DNA from: Vulcanimicrobiota bacterium | GTDB taxonomy: Bacteria > Vulcanimicrobiota > Vulcanimicrobiia > Vulcanimicrobiales > Vulcanimicrobiaceae | Direction of reading: 5' to 3' | DNA: 8,465 nucleotides | NCBI GenBank assembly: GCA_013289785.1 | Contig: JABCZE010000050.1 | Location: forward strand, 1 to 8,465 | Shown here: positions 5,020 through 8,465 of the stretch, piece by piece | How positions within the stretch are numbered: the stretch's first letter is position 1 | Layout of the letters: each line of letters opens with the position of its first letter | Notes under the pieces: generated by a model | Told to the model about the DNA's origin: nothing | The model's database searches: none | The model's input: only the letters and a program-made list of their open reading frames with translations | Made by a program: the position numbers and the translations under genes

Positions 5020-8000
5020 TTGTCCTCGGAACCAGCCAACATGGCGACCTCGCAGGATTCGTCGTTGGATCAGGCTTGCTATCGCCGCCTCATACCCAAG
5101 GCGGCCCGGGAGCGGCTAGGCACTTCCGAGAAAAGAAGGGCGTTGCAACTGGAGCGCGCCAAAAACCGCGGACATCTGGCCATTCGTCTGTTCGGCAATC
5201 TTGAAGTCGCACTGGACGGTGCTCCCTTTCGCCTCGCAACGCCACGCAAATCGCTGCAGGTCCTGGCCTACCTCCTGCTGCACCGAGGCGCTCCGGTCTC
5301 ACGCGAATATCTCGCGTTCCTGCTTTATCCTGACGACGAAGAGACCTCGGCCCGAGCTAAGCTACGCTCCACACTGAGCGAGCTTGCAAAGATACTTCCC
5401 AAGCCTGCAGAGCGCTATGTTATCGTCGACACGGAAAGGGTTTCGTGGAATCCGAACGCCGATGTCTGGCTCGACGTCGACGAGTTTGTGGAAGCCGCCG
5501 GCGACGGCGCACGCTTGTCCGACGCCATCGATCTCTATCGCGGAGATTTGCTTCCTGAGGTCTACGACGAATGGCTCGATGCGATTAGGGAACGCTACCG
5601 CAACACGTACCAGCGGTGCCTCGTCGAACGCATTTCGCAAGCGCGGCGAGGGGGCGACCTGCGATCGGCAATCGAGACGGCGCGTAACCTCTTAGCCGCC
5701 GATCCGTGGCGGGAAGACGTCGTGCGCCGCATTATCGCCATGCGGTACGAGAGCGGCGATGGATCCGGTGCGCTGCGCGAATATGCCGAGTTCGCGAAGC
5801 GCTTGCGCGCCGAAATGCGCGCCGAACCGATGGTGGAAACCACCGCCCTCGCGGAGCGAATTTCACAGGGCCTGGCGCCGGCAGGCGACGATCCCGATGC
5901 CGAACGTCCTGCAGACGCAGCCGGTTCGGCGATTCTGCCATTCGTTGGGCGCCGTGACGAAATGGATCAGTTGCTCGAAGCCTGGGCCCGCGCGGCGCGC
6001 GGCCGGGGTGCCTGCGCGTTTGTCGGCGGTGAGGCCGGTATCGGGAAATCGCGGCTCGCGCTCGAGTTCGCGCATGCGGTCGAAGATCGCGGGGGGCGTG
6101 TGCTCATCGGAACGACCAGCTCACCGGAAGCCGTTCCCTACGAAAGCGTCGTCGATGCATTGCGTTCGGCGCTCGCGCTCTTGGCTGCACTGAAACCGAG
6201 CATCGCGCTAGCCTCGGTCGCGGCGCTCCTGCCCGAGATGCACGCACGCGCGGCGCTTCCGAGCGTGCCACGGCTCGATGCCGAGAGCGAGCGGATCCGC
6301 CTGTTCGAATCGCTCTTTCGCTGCGTCAACGAGCTGGCAGGACCGCGCCCGGTGCTTTTGGTCCTTGAAGACCTCCATGCCGCACAGGCCGGGTCCATGG
6401 AGTTGCTGCAATTCTTGCTGCGCCGGATCGTAGGAGCGCGTGTAATGATCGTGGCAACGTATCGCGACGAGGAAGCGACGCGGCCGCATGCGTTGCATCG
6501 GCTGCGGCGCGAGGCCCGCTCGGCCGGTGCCGCGCTGAACATCTCACTTAGCCGGCTGTCACTCAAGGATATCGAGGAACTGCGGGCCGCGGTGCCTGAC
6601 GTCGGCGACCGCTCCGCCGAAAACCTGATCGCAGCGTCGCACGGAAATCCGCTTTTTCTCTCGCAGTTCGTAGTCGACGTTCGCGAGGGCGAATGCGCCG
6701 CCCCACCCGCATCGCTGCAGGCGGTCGTCGAGCGCCGCATCGATAAGCTATCCGAGACGGCTCGAGCGGCTGCCGAAATTGCGGCCTGCATCGGCGATCG
6801 TTTTTCTCGCGACGCGGTTCGCGAGGTTAGCGCGTGGGACGGCGCCGCGCTGACCGACGCGCTGGACGAGCTGCTCGACCGTCGCGTGATCCGCGAAGCC
6901 GCGACGCGCGGCTTCCTCGAGTACGCTTTCACCCATCAGCTCGTGCATGAGACGATAGCGCAGGCGATACCTCCCGCGCACGTTGCCGTGCGCCGGCGGC
7001 GCGTCGCGCGTGTTCTCGAAGAACTCTATCCCGAACGCTTCTCCGAGCTTTCGGTACTGCTGGCCGGTCACTACGAAGCCGGCGGCGACGTCACCAACGC
7101 CTTGCGCTGCTACCTCGAAGCGATACGGCGCTCGATCTCTATTGGAGCGGTACAGGAAGCACGTGCGCTTTGCCAACGAGCCCTTCTAATGGCTGCCGAT
7201 ACGCGGACGCGTACCGAACTTCTGCTGGAGAATGTAACGATTGAAAGCCGCTGCGGCGACTTAACTACTCGCGATGCAGCCGTGACCGAGTTGGAACGCG
7301 CAGACGCAGAGCTTGGCGACATCGCGCTGCATCGATCGACGATCTTGCGCCGCATCGAGTTGACGGCAAGCGCTGGGAACATCGAGGCGCGAGAGCGCGC
7401 GGTTGCGGCATTGCGCGGCGCTATCACCGACGGAGATCCCCAATGGAACGCCGTGCTTCACTTAGAAGAGGCGAACCTTGCGTTGGCGCAGGGTAAGTTG
7501 GAAGAGGCGCGCGCCGCCGGCGAAGTCGCGCTAAGCTATAGCCGGCCGGCGGGCGACGACACCGCAACCGTAAAGGCACTGTGTTCGCTGGCGCTTCTAG
7601 AATCGCATCGCGGCCCTTTGAGCGACGCCGAAGCCTTTTCGAAGGAAGCCTTGCAGGTCGCCGCAACCGCCGGCGACCCCGTGCTGCAATTACTCTCCTT
7701 GACTTGCGCCTGGACTATTGCCTATCAGCACCGCGACTTCGAGCGCAGTCGCACCTTGGCTGCAGCATGTCTGGAGTTGGCCGTGAAGCTAGGCGATCGT
7801 CCGACCGAAGCGCAAGCTCACCATCGATTAGGGACCTGTTTTGCCTATCTCGGCAACCTAGCAGAAGCGCGTCAACACTTCGCCGATGCGGCCGGGATCT
7901 ACGACCAGACCGGAAATCCGGCGGGGAGAGGAGGTCAGTTGATGAACAGCGCCGTCCTCGAAGTTCGCGTCGGTCATTTCGACCGTGCGCTCTTGGCGAC

Positions 8001-8465
8001 ACGAAAAGCGCTCGAACTTTTCGAACGAGCGAACGAGCTGCGGGGTCGCGTCCCGGCGCTCTCGAATCTTTGCTTTCAGTACTCGTATGCCGGCCAGTCG
8101 GCCGAAGCGCTGCGCTTTGGCGAAGAAGCGCTGCAATTGGCGCGCCGGCACGGATTTCGCAACATAGAAGCGTCGACGCTCGAAAACCTTGCCTTGGCGG
8201 AAGGTGCCGCAAAATACTACGCGCGTGCCATCGAGTATGCAAATGCGTCCTTAGAGCTGCGGTCGAACTTAGAGTCGCAAGTCTGGTCGGGCCATACGCT
8301 CGCCAATCTCGCCATTTGGCAGGCTCGAATCGGCGATCTGGCGGCCGCACGCGACGCCGTTACGAAAATGCTTGCCGACGACGACGCCCTTAACCGGGGC
8401 AACGAATGGCCCACGTACTGCTATTGGGTTGCGGCTCAAATCCTGCGCCTCGACGGACGTTTGAC
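5020..8465 (+). CDS. Large BTAD-type transcriptional regulator with AAA ATPase and TPR repeats (3' end outside window)
   Basis: At least 1148 residues are visible and no stop is reached. After about 50 unrecognised residues, a winged-helix-like segment (about 52-120, starting IRLFGNLEVALDG) leads into a bacterial transcriptional activation domain (about 135-285, with DAIDLYRGDLLPEVYDEWL). PFVGRRDEMDQL (about 307-318) opens an AAA/STAND-type ATPase with Walker A GGEAGIGKS (336-344), Walker B VLLVLEDLH (445-453), ATYRDEE (479-485) and SHGNPLFL (540-547). From about 675 to the edge the chain is helical with TPR-like units such as GQSAEALRFGEEALQLARRHG. Proteins of this plan (AfsR- and MalT-like signal-transducing regulators) bind DNA and switch on ATP and ligand or partner binding through the repeats; the signal here is unknown. 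The start is TTG 5020 by ribosome site, ATG 5041 as alternative. It follows the secreted peptidase closely with no visible terminator, so co-transcription is likely. Confidence 0.88.
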   Translation, partial: MSSEPANMATSQDSSLDQACYRRLIPKAARERLGTSEKRRALQLERAKNRGHLAIRLFGNLEVALDGAPFRLATPRKSLQVLAYLLLHRGAPVSREYLAFLLYPDDEETSARAKLRSTLSELAKILPKPAERYVIVDTERVSWNPNADVWLDVDEFVEAAGDGARLSDAIDLYRGDLLPEVYDEWLDAIRERYRNTYQRCLVERISQARRGGDLRSAIETARNLLAADPWREDVVRRIIAMRYESGDGSGALREYAEFAKRLRAEMRAEPMVETTALAERISQGLAPAGDDPDAERPADAAGSAILPFVGRRDEMDQLLEAWARAARGRGACAFVGGEAGIGKSRLALEFAHAVEDRGGRVLIGTTSSPEAVPYESVVDALRSALALLAALKPSIALASVAALLPEMHARAALPSVPRLDAESERIRLFESLFRCVNELAGPRPVLLVLEDLHAAQAGSMELLQFLLRRIVGARVMIVATYRDEEATRPHALHRLRREARSAGAALNISLSRLSLKDIEELRAAVPDVGDRSAENLIAASHGNPLFLSQFVVDVREGECAAPPASLQAVVERRIDKLSETARAAAEIAACIGDRFSRDAVREVSAWDGAALTDALDELLDRRVIREAATRGFLEYAFTHQLVHETIAQAIPPAHVAVRRRRVARVLEELYPERFSELSVLLAGHYEAGGDVTNALRCYLEAIRRSISIGAVQEARALCQRALLMAADTRTRTELLLENVTIESRCGDLTTRDAAVTELERADAELGDIALHRSTILRRIELTASAGNIEARERAVAALRGAITDGDPQWNAVLHLEEANLALAQGKLEEARAAGEVALSYSRPAGDDTATVKALCSLALLESHRGPLSDAEAFSKEALQVAATAGDPVLQLLSLTCAWTIAYQHRDFERSRTLAAACLELAVKLGDRPTEAQAHHRLGTCFAYLGNLAEARQHFADAAGIYDQTGNPAGRGGQLMNSAVLEVRVGHFDRALLATRKALELFERANELRGRVPALSNLCFQYSYAGQSAEALRFGEEALQLARRHGFRNIEASTLENLALAEGAAKYYARAIEYANASLELRSNLESQVWSGHTLANLAIWQARIGDLAAARDAVTKMLADDDALNRGNEWPTYCYWVAAQILRLDGRL

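Noticed and set aside
6138..6932. Long - strand open frame opposite the regulator (264 codons)
   Set aside because: The product is Ser/Ala/Arg-rich low-complexity sequence, the antisense shadow of the ATPase domain, which has intact Walker motifs on the + strand.
7581..8393. 270-codon + strand frame overlapping the TPR region
   Set aside because: It is arginine/serine-rich without any domain, and the regulator frame is open with TPR-like repeats across the same bases.

Overview
The window looks like an accessory stretch of a bacterial chromosome with moderately high G+C. The mix of HAF-type surface lipoproteins, a YPAGG-type propeller fragment and a very large BTAD-ATPase-TPR regulator resembles what I associate with soil lineages such as Candidatus Eremiobacterota (WPS-2). 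That taxonomic guess is inference only; no rRNA or housekeeping marker is present.

Layout. (1) Bases 1-795 are the 3' part of a group II intron on the + strand: the C-terminal part of its reverse transcriptase/maturase (RT with YADD, then the maturase domain), followed by a clear domain V and domain VI ending near base 795. The RT reading frame is broken by a one-base shift near bases 67-70, so the gene is probably dead, unless this is a sequencing error. (2) Bases 796-940 are an in-frame 3' exon remnant of the gene the intron sits in, ending in a propeller-like YPAGG...SPYG segment. (3) Bases 949-3130 hold two tandem, strongly similar lipoprotein genes on the - strand, each built from six HAF-like repeats of about 40 residues (probably a six-bladed propeller outside the cell). 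The copies share their promoter, Shine-Dalgarno site and an upstream palindrome. The second copy has lost one base right after its start, which turns the original ATG into a six-codon leader ORF whose stop overlaps a GTG restart. (4) Bases 3148-3446 are a divergent intergenic region with two inverted repeats and a perfect 11-bp tandem repeat. (5) Bases 3447-4979 encode a secreted alpha/beta hydrolase of the TAP-like (tripeptidyl aminopeptidase) family with a complete Ser-Asp-His triad. (6) Forty bases downstream begins a large regulator with winged-helix/BTAD, AAA ATPase and TPR parts, which runs off the right edge.

How the genes may work together. The hydrolase and the regulator are on the same strand with a short gap and no visible terminator between them, so they may be co-transcribed. 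The two lipoproteins point away from the hydrolase and have their own conserved promoters. The intron is a separate mobile insertion. No CRISPR array, tRNA or rRNA is visible, and I see no defence system.
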